Source: Streptomyces cinerochromogenes (lineage in GTDB: Bacteria; Actinomycetota; Actinomycetes; Streptomycetales; Streptomycetaceae). From it: DNA of 64,000 nucleotides. Positions 52,126-61,449 of the stretch are shown here, piece after piece (position 1 is the first letter of the stretch; every line of letters starts with the position of its first letter). The position numbers and the translations under genes were made by a program. The notes beneath the pieces are model-generated. The model saw nothing but the letters and a program-made list of their open reading frames with translations. It did not search any database and had not been told where the DNA came from. The stretch is taken from assembly GCF_014648635.1 (NCBI RefSeq), contig NZ_BMRM01000016.1:162838-226837 (forward strand), written 5' to 3'.

Positions 52126-53189
52126 CGCAACGTACACCGCGGCTGAGCCGGCTGCGCCGGATGGTGCCCGACGCGCGCGCCGGCCGCCCGGCCGAGGCCC
52201 GCGGGGGCCGGCCCCGGCGACGCGGCGCCCAGCCCAAGGTGGTCGCCCTCGGCGGCGGCATGGGCCTGTCCGCGTCGCTGGCCGCGCTGCGCCGGATCAC
52301 CGGCGATCTCACCGCCGTCGTCACCGTGGCCGACGACGGCGGCTCCAGCGGCCGGCTCCGGGACGAGCTGGGCGTGCTGCCGCCCGGCGACCTGCGCAAG
52401 GCGCTGGCCGCGCTGTGCGGCGACGACGACTGGGGCCAGACCTGGGCCCGGGTCATCCAGCACCGCTTCCAGTCCCAGGGCGACCTGCACGACCACGCGG
52501 TCGGCAACCTGCTGATCGTCGCCCTGTGGGAGCAGCTCGGTGACCACGTGCAGGCGCTGGACCTGGTCGGCAAGCTGCTCGGCGCGCACGGGCGCGTGCT
52601 GCCCATGTCGGCGGTACCGCTGGAGTTGCAGGCCCTGGTCAAGGGGCACGACCCGGAGCGGCCGGACGACGTGGACACGGTGCGCGGGCAGGCGACCGTC
52701 GCCCTGACGCCCGGCGAGGTGCAGTCGGTGCACCTCGTGCCCAACGACCCGCCGGCCGTCCCCGAGGCGGTGGCGGCGGTCCTGGACGCGGACTGGGTGG
52801 TGCTGGGTCCCGGTTCCTGGTTCTCCTCGGTCATCCCGCACCTGCTCGTCCCCGAGTTGCTGGACGCCCTCACGCAGACCAAGGCGCGCCGGGTGCTCTC
52901 GCTGAACCTGGCGCCGCAGCCGGGAGAAACCGAGGGCTTCTCCCCGCAGCGTCATTTGGAGGTTTTGGGGCGACACGCCCCTAAACTCGCCCTGGACGTG
53001 GTGCTGGCCGACGAGGCCGCCGTGCCCGACCGCGACTCGCTCACCGAGGCCGCCAAGCGGCTGGGAGCCGCGGTCGAGCTGGCCCCGGTGGCCCGGACCG
53101 ACGGATCACCCCGGCACGATCCGGAGCTGTTGGCCGCCGCGTACGACCGTATTTTTCGGATGCATGGAAGGATCGGCCCATGGCGATGA
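52122..53189 (+). CDS. yvcK: YvcK/CofD-like gluconeogenesis factor
   Basis: A 355-residue protein related to the LPPG:FO transferase CofD fold. The nucleotide-sugar binding motif is VVALGGGMGLSASLAALRRI; VTVADDGGSSGRLRDELGVLPPGDLRKALAAL follows; HAVGNLLIVALWEQLGDHVQALDLVGKLLG and VVLGPGSWFSSVIPHLLVPELLDAL are family blocks. YvcK binds UDP-sugars and is needed for cell-wall synthesis and growth on gluconeogenic carbon. An N-terminal basic extension of about 35 residues is present. ATG 52122 overlaps the rapZ stop, and its end overlaps whiA by 10 nt. Confidence 0.95.
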   Translation: MTQRTPRLSRLRRMVPDARAGRPAEARGGRPRRRGAQPKVVALGGGMGLSASLAALRRITGDLTAVVTVADDGGSSGRLRDELGVLPPGDLRKALAALCGDDDWGQTWARVIQHRFQSQGDLHDHAVGNLLIVALWEQLGDHVQALDLVGKLLGAHGRVLPMSAVPLELQALVKGHDPERPDDVDTVRGQATVALTPGEVQSVHLVPNDPPAVPEAVAAVLDADWVVLGPGSWFSSVIPHLLVPELLDALTQTKARRVLSLNLAPQPGETEGFSPQRHLEVLGRHAPKLALDVVLADEAAVPDRDSLTEAAKRLGAAVELAPVARTDGSPRHDPELLAAAYDRIFRMHGRIGPWR

Positions 53190-54169
53190 CGGCAGCGGTG
53201 AAGGACGAGATCTCCCGGCTCCCCGTCACCCGGACCTGCTGCAGGAAGGCGGAGGTCTCCGCCATCCTGCGGTTCGCCGGCGGCCTCCACCTGGTGAGCG
53301 GGCGCATCGTGATCGAGGCGGAGCTGGACACCGCGATGGCGGCGCGCCGGCTCAAGCGGGACATCCTGGAGATCTTCGGGCACAGCTCCGAGCTGATCGT
53401 GATGGCGCCCGGCGGGCTGCGCCGCGGCTCGCGGTATGTCGTACGGGTCGTCGCGGGCGGTGACCAGCTGGCCCGGCAGACCGGTCTGGTCGACGGCCGG
53501 GGCCGGCCGATCCGCGGGCTGCCCCCGCAGGTGGTCTCCGGGGCCACCTGTGACGCGGAGGCCGCCTGGCGCGGGGCGTTCCTGGCGCACGGCTCGCTCA
53601 CCGAGCCCGGCCGTTCCTCCTCGCTCGAGGTGACCTGCCCGGGTCCGGAAGCGGCGCTCGCGCTGGTCGGCGCAGCCCGCAGACTGTCGATCGCCGCGAA
53701 GGCCCGTGAGGTGCGCGGGGTGGACCGGGTCGTCGTCCGGGACGGTGACGCGATCGGTGCCCTGCTCACCCGGCTGGGCGCCCATGAGTCGGTACTGGCC
53801 TGGGAGGAGCGCCGGATGCGCCGCGAGGTGCGGGCCACGGCCAACCGGCTCGCCAACTTCGACGACGCCAACCTGCGCCGTTCGGCCCGTGCCGCCGTGG
53901 CCGCCGGGGCTCGGGTGCAGCGTGCGCTGGAGATTCTCGGCGACGAGGTGCCCGAGCACCTGGCCGCCGCCGGCCGGCTGCGCATGGAGCACAAGCAGGC
54001 CTCGCTGGAGGAGCTGGGCGCGCTCGCCGACCCGCCGCTGACGAAGGACGCGGTCGCGGGCCGTATCCGCCGGCTGCTGGCGATGGCCGACAAGCGCGCC
54101 GCCGACCTGGGCATCCCGGGCACGGAGGCCAACCTCACCGAGGAGCTGGCCGAGAACCTGGCCGGCTGA
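53180..54169 (+). CDS. whiA: Sporulation transcription factor WhiA
   Basis: A 329-residue WhiA, required with WhiB for Streptomyces sporulation septation. The N-terminal part is a LAGLIDADG-like degenerate homing-endonuclease fold (KDEISRLPVTRTCCRKAEVSAILRFAGGLHLVSG; GATCDAEAAWRGAFLAHGSLTEPGRSSSLEVTCPGPEAALAL). The C-terminal DNA-binding HTH is VPEHLAAAGRLRMEHKQASLEELGALADPPLTKDAVAGRIRRLLAMADKRA. ATG 53180 overlaps the end of yvcK. A 26-bp tandem array starts 3 bp after its stop. Last gene of the uvrC-rapZ-yvcK-whiA operon. Confidence 0.97.
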   Translation: MAMTAAVKDEISRLPVTRTCCRKAEVSAILRFAGGLHLVSGRIVIEAELDTAMAARRLKRDILEIFGHSSELIVMAPGGLRRGSRYVVRVVAGGDQLARQTGLVDGRGRPIRGLPPQVVSGATCDAEAAWRGAFLAHGSLTEPGRSSSLEVTCPGPEAALALVGAARRLSIAAKAREVRGVDRVVVRDGDAIGALLTRLGAHESVLAWEERRMRREVRATANRLANFDDANLRRSARAAVAAGARVQRALEILGDEVPEHLAAAGRLRMEHKQASLEELGALADPPLTKDAVAGRIRRLLAMADKRAADLGIPGTEANLTEELAENLAG

Positions 54170-54171
54170 CC

Positions 54172-54270
54172 GGACGCGCGCCCCGCACCGCCCGTTCAGG
54201 ACGCGCGCCCGCACCGCCCGTTCAGGACGCGCGCCCGCACCGCCCGTTCAGGACGCGCGCCCGCACCGCC
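54172..54270. repeat. 26-bp tandem repeat directly after whiA
   Basis: Copies of GGACGCGCGCCCGCACCGCC+CGTTCA start at 54172 (27 bp, one extra C), 54199, 54225 and 54251 (partial). The array begins 3 bp after the whiA stop. It is followed by a pyrimidine tract of about 65 bp at 54291-54360 on the + strand (CCTCCCC/CTTCTCTC runs). The rest of the 54170-54511 spacer has no gene. Confidence 0.85.
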
Positions 54271-54438
54271 GCCGCGGTCCGGACGCGCGTCCCTCTTTCC
54301 CCCTCCCCCTTGCCCCTTCTCTCCCCCCTTCTCTCTCCCCCCTTCCCTCCCCTCCCCTGCCCCACGGCCTGTCAACTCGCCTGTGCCGTACTCCCATCGG
54401 GTGGTTCGCACCGGCGTTCGCGTGTCCGTGAGGCGCTC

Positions 54439-54456
54439 TTGACTCGATCATCGAGT
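54439..54456 (+). promoter_or_regulatory. Inverted repeat at a -35-like element before the M14 peptidase gene
   Basis: ACTCGAT-C-ATCGAGT (54442-54456) is a perfect 7-bp inverted repeat with one central base. It overlaps TTGACT (54439-54444), a good -35. No clear -10 is seen at 17-18 nt. A repressor or activator binding here would control the peptidase. Confidence 0.45.
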
Positions 54457-54511
54457 GACATGAGCCTGGCAACCTGTTCGTCGCTGTGGCGGACCACCGC
54501 TAGGGGGGTTC

Positions 54512-57466
54512 ATGAGACACAGAGCGAGATCGATCCTCGCTGTCGGCGCGCTTCTGATCGGCGGAGCGAGCCTCGCACCCAGCGCCCAGGCGCAGAACGG
54601 AACGCCGGCGCCGACTGGGCCGGACGAGGTCAAGGTCTTCCGCGCCGAGGTCACCAAGAAGCAGGTACCCCTGCTGCTCGAGGCCGGCCAGGACGGTCAC
54701 GAACTCGGTGAGCAGACGGCCGGGGGCGGCAGGACCCGGGTCGAGGTCTACCTCACCGACAAGCAGGCCGCGCACCTGCGCAAGCAGGGCGTCACCCTCA
54801 CCGAGCACACCCTGTCGGCCAAGGCGGAGGCGAGGGTCGAGGACGCCGGCCAGGGCGTGTTCCGCCCGTACAGCGGGAGCGGCGGACTCAAGGAGGAGAT
54901 CCTCCGCACCGCCCGGGCCCACCCCGGCCTCACCAAGGTCGAGTCCATCGGCAGGACCATCAAGGGCCAGGACATCCTCGCGCTCAAACTGACCAGGAAC
55001 GCGAAGAAATCCAAGGACGGCTCCAAGCCGGCCGTGCTGTACATGTCGAACCAGCACGCGCGCGAGTGGATCACACCGGAGATGACCCGGCGTCTGATGC
55101 ACTACTACCTGGACCGGTACACGAGCGACCAGCGGATCAGGAAGATCGTCGACTCGACGGAGCTGTGGTTCGTCCTCTCGGCCAACCCGGACGGCTACGA
55201 CTACACCTTCAAGGACTCCGGTACCCGCCTGTGGCGCAAGAACCTGCGGGACGTCAACGGCGACGGCGTCATCGGCACGGGCGACGGTGTCGACCTCAAC
55301 CGCAACTTCGCCTACAAGTGGGGCTACGACGACGAGGGTTCGTCCCCCAACCCCACCAGCCAGACCTACCGCGGCGCGAGCCCTGCCTCCGAGCCCGAGA
55401 CCAAGGCCCTGGACGCCTTCGAGAAGCGCATCGGCTTCACCTACGCCATCAACTACCACTCCGCCGCCGAACTCCTCCTCTACGGCGTCGGCTGGCAGGT
55501 GGCCACCCCGACCCCCGACGACGTCCTCTACAAGGCGCTGGCCGGCACCCCCGGCAACTCCGCCGTCCCGGGCTACCACCCGCAGGTCTCCTCGGAGCTG
55601 TACACCACCAACGGCGAGGCGGACGGCCACGCGTCGAACGTCAACGGGACGGCGATGTTCACCCCGGAGATGTCGACCTGCCAGACCGCGTCGGACCTGG
55701 TACCGGACGACGCCTGGAAGAGCCAGGACTGCCAGTCGGTCTTCAACTTCCCCGACGACGAGAAGCTGATCCAGCAGGAGTTCGCCAAGAACGTCCCGTT
55801 CGCGCTGTCCGTCGCCGAGACCGCCGTACACCCCGACAAGCCGGCCTCCTCGGTCGGCCTGAGCGCCGCGGACTTCACCCCGGCCGCGTTCTCCACGTCG
55901 TACGCGCGCGGCGCGGACCAGGAGGTCTCGGTCGTCGTCCGCAAGGCGCTCCGGGACAAGGAGCTCAAGTACCGCGTCAACGGCGGCCGTACGGTCGGCC
56001 GGGCGCTCAGGCCCTGGAAGGGCGGCAAGACCTACGGCGGTGACGACAACCTCTACTTCGACGAGTACCGCGCCAAGGTGCGGCACGGCGAGCCCGGCGA
56101 CAGGGTCGAGGTGTGGTTCAGCGGCCTGACCCGGAGCGGGAAGAAGGTCTCCAGCGAGCACTTCGCCTACACCGTCGCCGAGCGCCCGAAGGCGGACACC
56201 CTCGTGGTCGCCGAGGAGGGCACGGCCGCCGCGTGGGCACGGACGTACGCGGACGCGTCGAAGGCCGCCGGGCACCGGGTGCTCGTGTGGGACGTGGCCA
56301 CGCAGGGCGCCCCGGACGCGCTCGGCGTGCTGAAGCACTTCCGGACGGTCGTGCACTACTCCGGCGCGAACGGCCCCGGCAACGCCACCCAGCTCCAGCT
56401 GCGCGCCTACCTCAACGAGGGTGGCAGGCTGATCGAGGCCGGCGAGCTGGCCGGCGGCAGTGTCGACCTCGGCGACGGCACCCTGTCGGACGACTTCAGC
56501 CAGTACTACCTGGGCGCCTACAGCCGTACCTCGACCAAGGGGGCCACGGGCTTCACCGGCTCCGGAGCGCTCGACGGCTTCACCGGTGCCCTCGGTGACG
56601 CGCCCGGCAACCCGCTCGACAAGGCCGGTACCTACGGCGTCACCTCCGACGAGCTGCCGGCCGCCTCGTACCCGCAGTTCAAGAGCGCGGGCGCGGGCAC
56701 CTTCGCCGGGACGGTCAACCCGTACGGGCCGTACAGGGGCTCCGCCATGGCCGCCGCCGTGCACACCGACGACGCCTACAAACGCCTCACCCGCACCCTC
56801 GACCTCACCGGTGTCAGCGCGGCCGACAAACCGGCCCTGAGCGCGCGCCTGCTGTGGGACACCGAGCCCGGCTACGACCACGCGGTGGTCGAGGCGCACA
56901 CCGTGGGCGCCGACGACTGGACGACCCTGCCGGAGACCGGCGGTGCCACCAAGGCGGCCGTGCCGGAGGACTGCGGGGCCGGTTTCCTGATCGGTGAGCA
57001 CCCGTGGCTGAAGCACTATCTGACGCTCACGGGCACCACCTGCACCGCGACCGGCACCACCGGTTCCTGGCACAGCCTCACCGGCAGCTCCGGCGGCTGG
57101 CAGCAGGTGGGCTTCGACCTGAGCGCGTACGCCGGGAGGTCCGTCGAGGTCTCGATCAGCTACGTCACCGACCCCGGCACCGGCGGGCACGGCGTCCTCG
57201 TCGACGACGCCTCGCTGACCGTGGGCGGCGCGGCGAAGGAGACCGAGGGCTTCGAGTCGTCCCTGGGTGCCTGGACGGTGGCCGGACCGCCCGCCGGCAG
57301 CCCGGCGGTGCTGAAGGACTGGACGCGCACCGGGACCCTGTTCCAGACCTATGGAGCGGTCACCACCGACGACACCGTGCTGCTCGGTTTCGGCCTGGAA
57401 CAGGTGCCGTCGGCCGCCGACCGGGCGGCTCTGCTGAGGAAGGCGTTCCGCTCGCTCGACAGGTGA
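54512..57466 (+). CDS. Secreted M14 zinc carboxypeptidase, large multidomain
   Basis: A 984-residue extracellular enzyme. A Sec signal peptide (residues 1-27, ending PSAQA) precedes a propeptide to about residue 115. The carboxypeptidase domain has the zinc motif NQHAREWITPEM (H-x-x-E), ANPDGYDYTF, VDLNRNFAYKWGYDDEG with the substrate-binding Asn-Arg, the third ligand in INYHSAAELLLYGVGWQ, and the catalytic Glu in TAMFTPEMSTC. The C-terminal about 500 residues include an FnIII-like part, a DJ-1-like segment, and an immune-inhibitor-A-like beta-sandwich (AGRSVEVSISYVTDPGTGGHGVLVDDASLTV). Stand-alone; a GGGGGG ribosome site lies before ATG 54512. Confidence 0.92.
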   Translation: MRHRARSILAVGALLIGGASLAPSAQAQNGTPAPTGPDEVKVFRAEVTKKQVPLLLEAGQDGHELGEQTAGGGRTRVEVYLTDKQAAHLRKQGVTLTEHTLSAKAEARVEDAGQGVFRPYSGSGGLKEEILRTARAHPGLTKVESIGRTIKGQDILALKLTRNAKKSKDGSKPAVLYMSNQHAREWITPEMTRRLMHYYLDRYTSDQRIRKIVDSTELWFVLSANPDGYDYTFKDSGTRLWRKNLRDVNGDGVIGTGDGVDLNRNFAYKWGYDDEGSSPNPTSQTYRGASPASEPETKALDAFEKRIGFTYAINYHSAAELLLYGVGWQVATPTPDDVLYKALAGTPGNSAVPGYHPQVSSELYTTNGEADGHASNVNGTAMFTPEMSTCQTASDLVPDDAWKSQDCQSVFNFPDDEKLIQQEFAKNVPFALSVAETAVHPDKPASSVGLSAADFTPAAFSTSYARGADQEVSVVVRKALRDKELKYRVNGGRTVGRALRPWKGGKTYGGDDNLYFDEYRAKVRHGEPGDRVEVWFSGLTRSGKKVSSEHFAYTVAERPKADTLVVAEEGTAAAWARTYADASKAAGHRVLVWDVATQGAPDALGVLKHFRTVVHYSGANGPGNATQLQLRAYLNEGGRLIEAGELAGGSVDLGDGTLSDDFSQYYLGAYSRTSTKGATGFTGSGALDGFTGALGDAPGNPLDKAGTYGVTSDELPAASYPQFKSAGAGTFAGTVNPYGPYRGSAMAAAVHTDDAYKRLTRTLDLTGVSAADKPALSARLLWDTEPGYDHAVVEAHTVGADDWTTLPETGGATKAAVPEDCGAGFLIGEHPWLKHYLTLTGTTCTATGTTGSWHSLTGSSGGWQQVGFDLSAYAGRSVEVSISYVTDPGTGGHGVLVDDASLTVGGAAKETEGFESSLGAWTVAGPPAGSPAVLKDWTRTGTLFQTYGAVTTDDTVLLGFGLEQVPSAADRAALLRKAFRSLDR

Positions 57467-57515
57467 GCGGAGCCCCCTCTCAACGGTGCACGGACACGGC
57501 ACTCGACAGGTGAGC
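57455..57515. repeat. Duplicated 14-mer spanning the M14 peptidase stop codon
   Basis: CTCGACAGGTGAGC occurs at 57455-57468, containing the TGA stop, and again at 57502-57515, 47 bp downstream. Same arrangement as the duplication at the FUSC stop. Confidence 0.8.
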
Positions 57516-57603
57516 CGACCCGCTCACGTACGAGTGAAAACAGCGTCATTGCCGGGCGGCATTCCGTAACAAATACGGGTGAAGCCATTGTCGATCCCTG
57601 GCG

Positions 57604-57631
57604 GTCCGTACCCCTACTGGCGGGTACGGAC
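57604..57631 (+). terminator. Perfect 10-bp hairpin upstream of gap
   Basis: GTCCGTACCC (57604-57613) and GGGTACGGAC (57622-57631) with an 8-nt loop CTACTGGC. It lies 138 bp after the M14 peptidase stop and 53 bp before the predicted gap -10. It can terminate peptidase transcription or be an operator for gap. Confidence 0.6.
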
Positions 57632-57683
57632 TGCCTGCCCGTGTATGCGGCATCTCGATGTCACTCCGGGGCCCTCAGAGAGG

Positions 57684-57689
57684 TAGGGT
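57684..57689 (+). promoter_or_regulatory. Candidate -10 of gap
   Basis: TAGGGT at 57684-57689 would start transcription near 57696, giving a leader of about 70 nt with AACGAGGAG before GTG 57765. The -35 is not clear (TCACTC at 17 nt). Confidence 0.45.
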
Positions 57690-57764
57690 CGGTGGTGGTC
57701 GGGGACATCCCAAATAGAGCTCGCCGGCACCGCATAGCCGGCGTACCAACGAGGAGATCGGTTC

Positions 57765-58772
<1,008 letters not shown>

Positions 58773-58794
58773 TCGCTGAAGCAGGACCTTTGAA

Positions 58795-58848
58795 GTGAGA
58801 GCAGGGCCCGTGCAGCGCACCGCCGCGCTGTCCGGGCCCTGCTCTCAC
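58795..58848 (+). terminator. 16-bp perfect stem-loop between gap and pgk
   Basis: GTGAGAGCAGGGCCCG (58795-58810) pairs without mismatch with CGGGCCCTGCTCTCAC (58833-58848), and the loop adds CAGCGC/GCGCTG. It lies 22 nt after the gap stop. A TACGAT -10 for pgk follows at 58867-58872. The hairpin can terminate most gap transcripts or stabilise their 3' ends. Confidence 0.8.
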
Positions 58849-58908
58849 GTACGGACCACGTCCTTTTACGATCAGGTGCACCACGAGCCCTCCTCAGGAG
58901 TCCACTCA

Positions 58909-60120
58909 ATGAAGACGATCGACGAACTTCTCGCCGACGGCGTGAGCGGCAAGCGGGTCTTCGTCCGCGCCGACCTCAACGTGCCGCTGTCCGACGGGAC
59001 GATCACCGACGACGGCCGCATCCGCGCCGTCCTGCCCACCGTCAAGGCCCTCGCGGACGCGGGCGCCAAGGTGGTCGTCGCCTCGCACCTGGGCCGCCCC
59101 AAGGGCGCCCCGGACCCCGCCTTCTCCCTCGCTCCGGCCGCCTCTCGCCTGGGTGAACTCCTCGGCTCCGCCGTGGCCTTCGCGACCGACACCGTCGGGC
59201 AGTCCGCGCAGGACACCGTCGCCGGCCTCGGCGAGGGTCAGGTCGCCGTCCTGGAGAACCTCCGCTTCAACCCCGGCGAGACGTCCAAGGACGACGCCGA
59301 GCGGGGTGACTTCGCCGACCGGCTCGCCGCCCTCGCCGACGTCTACGTCGGCGACGGCTTCGGCGCCGTGCACCGCAAGCACGCCTCTGTCTACGACCTG
59401 GCGAAGAAGCTGCCGCACTACGCCGGCCACCTCATCGCCGCCGAGGTCGGCGTCCTGAAGAAGCTCACCGACGACGTCCGGCGCCCCTACGTCGTCGCGC
59501 TCGGCGGCGCCAAGGTCTCCGACAAGCTCGCCGTGATCGACCAGCTGCTCGACAAGGCCGACCGCCTGCTCATCGGCGGCGGCATGGCCTACACCTTCCT
59601 CAAGGCCAAGGGCTACGAGGTCGGCATCTCCCTCCTCCAGGAGGACCAGGTCCCGGCCGTCACCGAGTACATGCGGCGCGCCGAGAAGCAGGGCGTGGAG
59701 CTGCTGCTCCCCGTCGACGTCGTGGTCTCCCGGACCTTCCCGGACCTGAAGACCAAGGCGCCCACCGAGAACACCGTGGTCGACGCGGACAAGATCCCCG
59801 CCGACCAGGAGGGCCTGGACATCGGCCCCAAGACCCGAGAGCTGTACGCCTCGAAGCTCGCCGACGCCGAGACCGTCTTCTGGAACGGTCCCATGGGCGT
59901 CTTCGAGCACCCCGACTACGCCGAGGGCACCAAGGCGGTCGCCCAGGCACTCGTCGACTCGAACGGCTTCACCGTCGTCGGCGGCGGTGACTCCGCCGCT
60001 GCCGTGCGTACGCTCGGCTTCGACGAGAACGCATTCGGCCACATCTCGACCGGTGGCGGCGCCTCCCTCGAATACCTCGAGGGCAAGACGCTCCCCGGCC
60101 TTGCCGCACTGGAGGACTGA
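58909..60120 (+). CDS. pgk: Phosphoglycerate kinase
   Basis: A 403-residue monomeric kinase making ATP from 1,3-bisphosphoglycerate. Signature KRVFVRADLNVPLSDG near residue 15; SHLGRPKGAPDP; VLENLRFNPGETSKDDAERGDFADRLAALADVYVGDGFGAVHRKHASV; nucleotide-binding VFWNGPMGVFEHPDYAEGT and VGGGDSAAAVRTLG, HISTGGGASLEYLEGKTLPGL. ATG 58909 follows a CAGGAG box; in-frame codons upstream lie in the hairpin. Five bp separate it from tpiA. Confidence 0.97.
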   Translation: MKTIDELLADGVSGKRVFVRADLNVPLSDGTITDDGRIRAVLPTVKALADAGAKVVVASHLGRPKGAPDPAFSLAPAASRLGELLGSAVAFATDTVGQSAQDTVAGLGEGQVAVLENLRFNPGETSKDDAERGDFADRLAALADVYVGDGFGAVHRKHASVYDLAKKLPHYAGHLIAAEVGVLKKLTDDVRRPYVVALGGAKVSDKLAVIDQLLDKADRLLIGGGMAYTFLKAKGYEVGISLLQEDQVPAVTEYMRRAEKQGVELLLPVDVVVSRTFPDLKTKAPTENTVVDADKIPADQEGLDIGPKTRELYASKLADAETVFWNGPMGVFEHPDYAEGTKAVAQALVDSNGFTVVGGGDSAAAVRTLGFDENAFGHISTGGGASLEYLEGKTLPGLAALED

Positions 60121-60125
60121 CCTCG

Positions 60126-60902
60126 ATGAGCACGCGCACGCCGATCATGGCGGGCAACTGGAAGATGAACCTCAACCACCTGGAGGCCATCGCCCACGTC
60201 CAGAAGCTCGCCTTCGCCCTGGCCGACAAGGACTACGAGGCCGTCGAGGTCGCCGTCCTGCCCCCCTTCACCGACCTGCGCTCGGTGCAGACCCTGGTCG
60301 ACGGCGACAAGCTCAAGATCAAGTACGGCGCCCAGGACATCTCCCAGCACGACTCCGGCGCCTACACCGGCGAGATCTCCGGCCCCATGCTGGCCAAGCT
60401 GAAGTGCACCTACGTGGTGATCGGCCACTCCGAGCGGCGCCAGTACCACGGTGAGGGCGACGAACTCGTCAACGCCAAGGTCAAGGCCGCCTTCAAGCAC
60501 GGCCTCACCCCGATCCTGTGCGTCGGTGAGGAGCTGGACGTCCGCGAGGCGGGCAACCACGTCACCCACACCCTCACCCAGGTCGAGGGCGGTCTGAAGG
60601 ACATCCCGGCCGAGCAGGCCGAGACCGTCGTGATCGCCTACGAGCCCGTGTGGGCCATCGGCACCGGCAAGGTCTGCGGCGCCGAGGACGCGCAGGAGGT
60701 CTGCGCCGCCGTCCGCGCCAAGATCGCCGAGCTGTACTCGCAGGACGTGGCCGACAAGGTCCGCATCCAGTACGGCGGCTCCGTGAAGTCGGGCAACGTC
60801 GCCGAGATCATGGCCCAGGCCGACATCGACGGCGCCCTGGTCGGCGGTGCCTCGCTGGACGCCGACGAGTTCGTCAAGATCGTGCGTTTCCGCGATCAGT
60901 GA
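60126..60902 (+). CDS. tpiA: Triosephosphate isomerase
   Basis: A 258-residue TIM-barrel dimer interconverting DHAP and GAP. Substrate-binding and catalytic residues: IMAGNWKMNLNHLE with Asn and Lys, VIGHSERRQYHGEGDELVNAKV with His, and AYEPVWAIGTGKVCGAEDAQEVCA with the catalytic Glu and flexible loop. The C-terminal phosphate-binding YGGSVKSGNVAEIMAQADIDGALVGGASL is complete. ATG 60126 follows pgk by 5 bp, so the two are co-transcribed. Confidence 0.97.
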   Translation: MSTRTPIMAGNWKMNLNHLEAIAHVQKLAFALADKDYEAVEVAVLPPFTDLRSVQTLVDGDKLKIKYGAQDISQHDSGAYTGEISGPMLAKLKCTYVVIGHSERRQYHGEGDELVNAKVKAAFKHGLTPILCVGEELDVREAGNHVTHTLTQVEGGLKDIPAEQAETVVIAYEPVWAIGTGKVCGAEDAQEVCAAVRAKIAELYSQDVADKVRIQYGGSVKSGNVAEIMAQADIDGALVGGASLDADEFVKIVRFRDQ

Positions 60903-60945
60903 CGCTGCCGTGAGTAGGCGGTAGCGGCGATACGTCGTACTCTTG

Positions 60946-60975
60946 CGGGGGCACAGCCGAGGCGCTGTGCCCCCG
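60946..60975 (+). terminator. Terminator hairpin between tpiA and secG
   Basis: CGGGGGCACAGC (60946-60957) pairs perfectly with GCTGTGCCCCCG (60964-60975) across a 6-nt loop, followed by TCGTCC. It lies 44 nt after the tpiA stop and 35 nt before secG. Confidence 0.8.
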
Positions 60976-61009
60976 TCGTCCATCCGAATCCGAGGAAGTT
61001 GGTCCAGCC

Positions 61010-61246
61010 GTGGTTTTGGGGTTCTCGATCGCCCTGATCGTCTTCAGCCTGCTGCTGATGCTGCTGGTGCTGATGCACAAGGGAAAGGGCGGCGGTCTCT
61101 CCGACATGTTCGGTGGTGGCATGCAGTCCTCCGTCGGCGGCTCCTCGGTCGCCGAGCGCAACCTCGACCGGATCACCATCGTGATCGGCCTGCTGTGGTT
61201 CGCGTGCATCATCGTCCTCGGCATGCTGATGAAGACGAACAGCTGA
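61010..61246 (+). CDS. secG: Preprotein translocase subunit SecG
   Basis: A 78-residue SecG, the small accessory of the SecYEG channel. Two membrane helices, VLGFSIALIVFSLLLMLLVLMHKGKG and ITIVIGLLWFACIIVLGMLM, flank the conserved cytoplasmic loop GKGGGLSDMFGGGMQSSVGGSSVAERNLDR. GTG 61010 is the likely start; GAGGAAG lies about 13 nt upstream, a somewhat long spacing. Position after tpiA is conserved in actinobacteria, although a strong hairpin separates the two. Confidence 0.95.
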   Translation: MVLGFSIALIVFSLLLMLLVLMHKGKGGGLSDMFGGGMQSSVGGSSVAERNLDRITIVIGLLWFACIIVLGMLMKTNS

Positions 61247-61272
61247 CACCCGAATCGCACATTCCGCTCGTA

Positions 61273-61321
61273 AAGCCCCATGTTCGGTACGCGCTCCTGA
61301 GCGCGGCCTATCATGGGGCTT
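61273..61321 (+). terminator. Terminator hairpin after secG
   Basis: AAGCCCCATG (61273-61282) pairs perfectly with CATGGGGCTT (61312-61321); an inner stem GCGCTC/GAGCGC (61291-61296, 61299-61304) shortens the loop. It starts 26 nt after the secG stop. Confidence 0.7.
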
Positions 61322-61449
61322 GCGTCTGGATATGGGGGCCGGTAACTCCAATCACTGGACGCGCGTTGGGCCTTACGTAGACTGAGGCGCTCGCAGCGAA
61401 GCGAAACGCCGACTAGCTTCGCGGCACCATCACGCAGGGAGTTACGACC

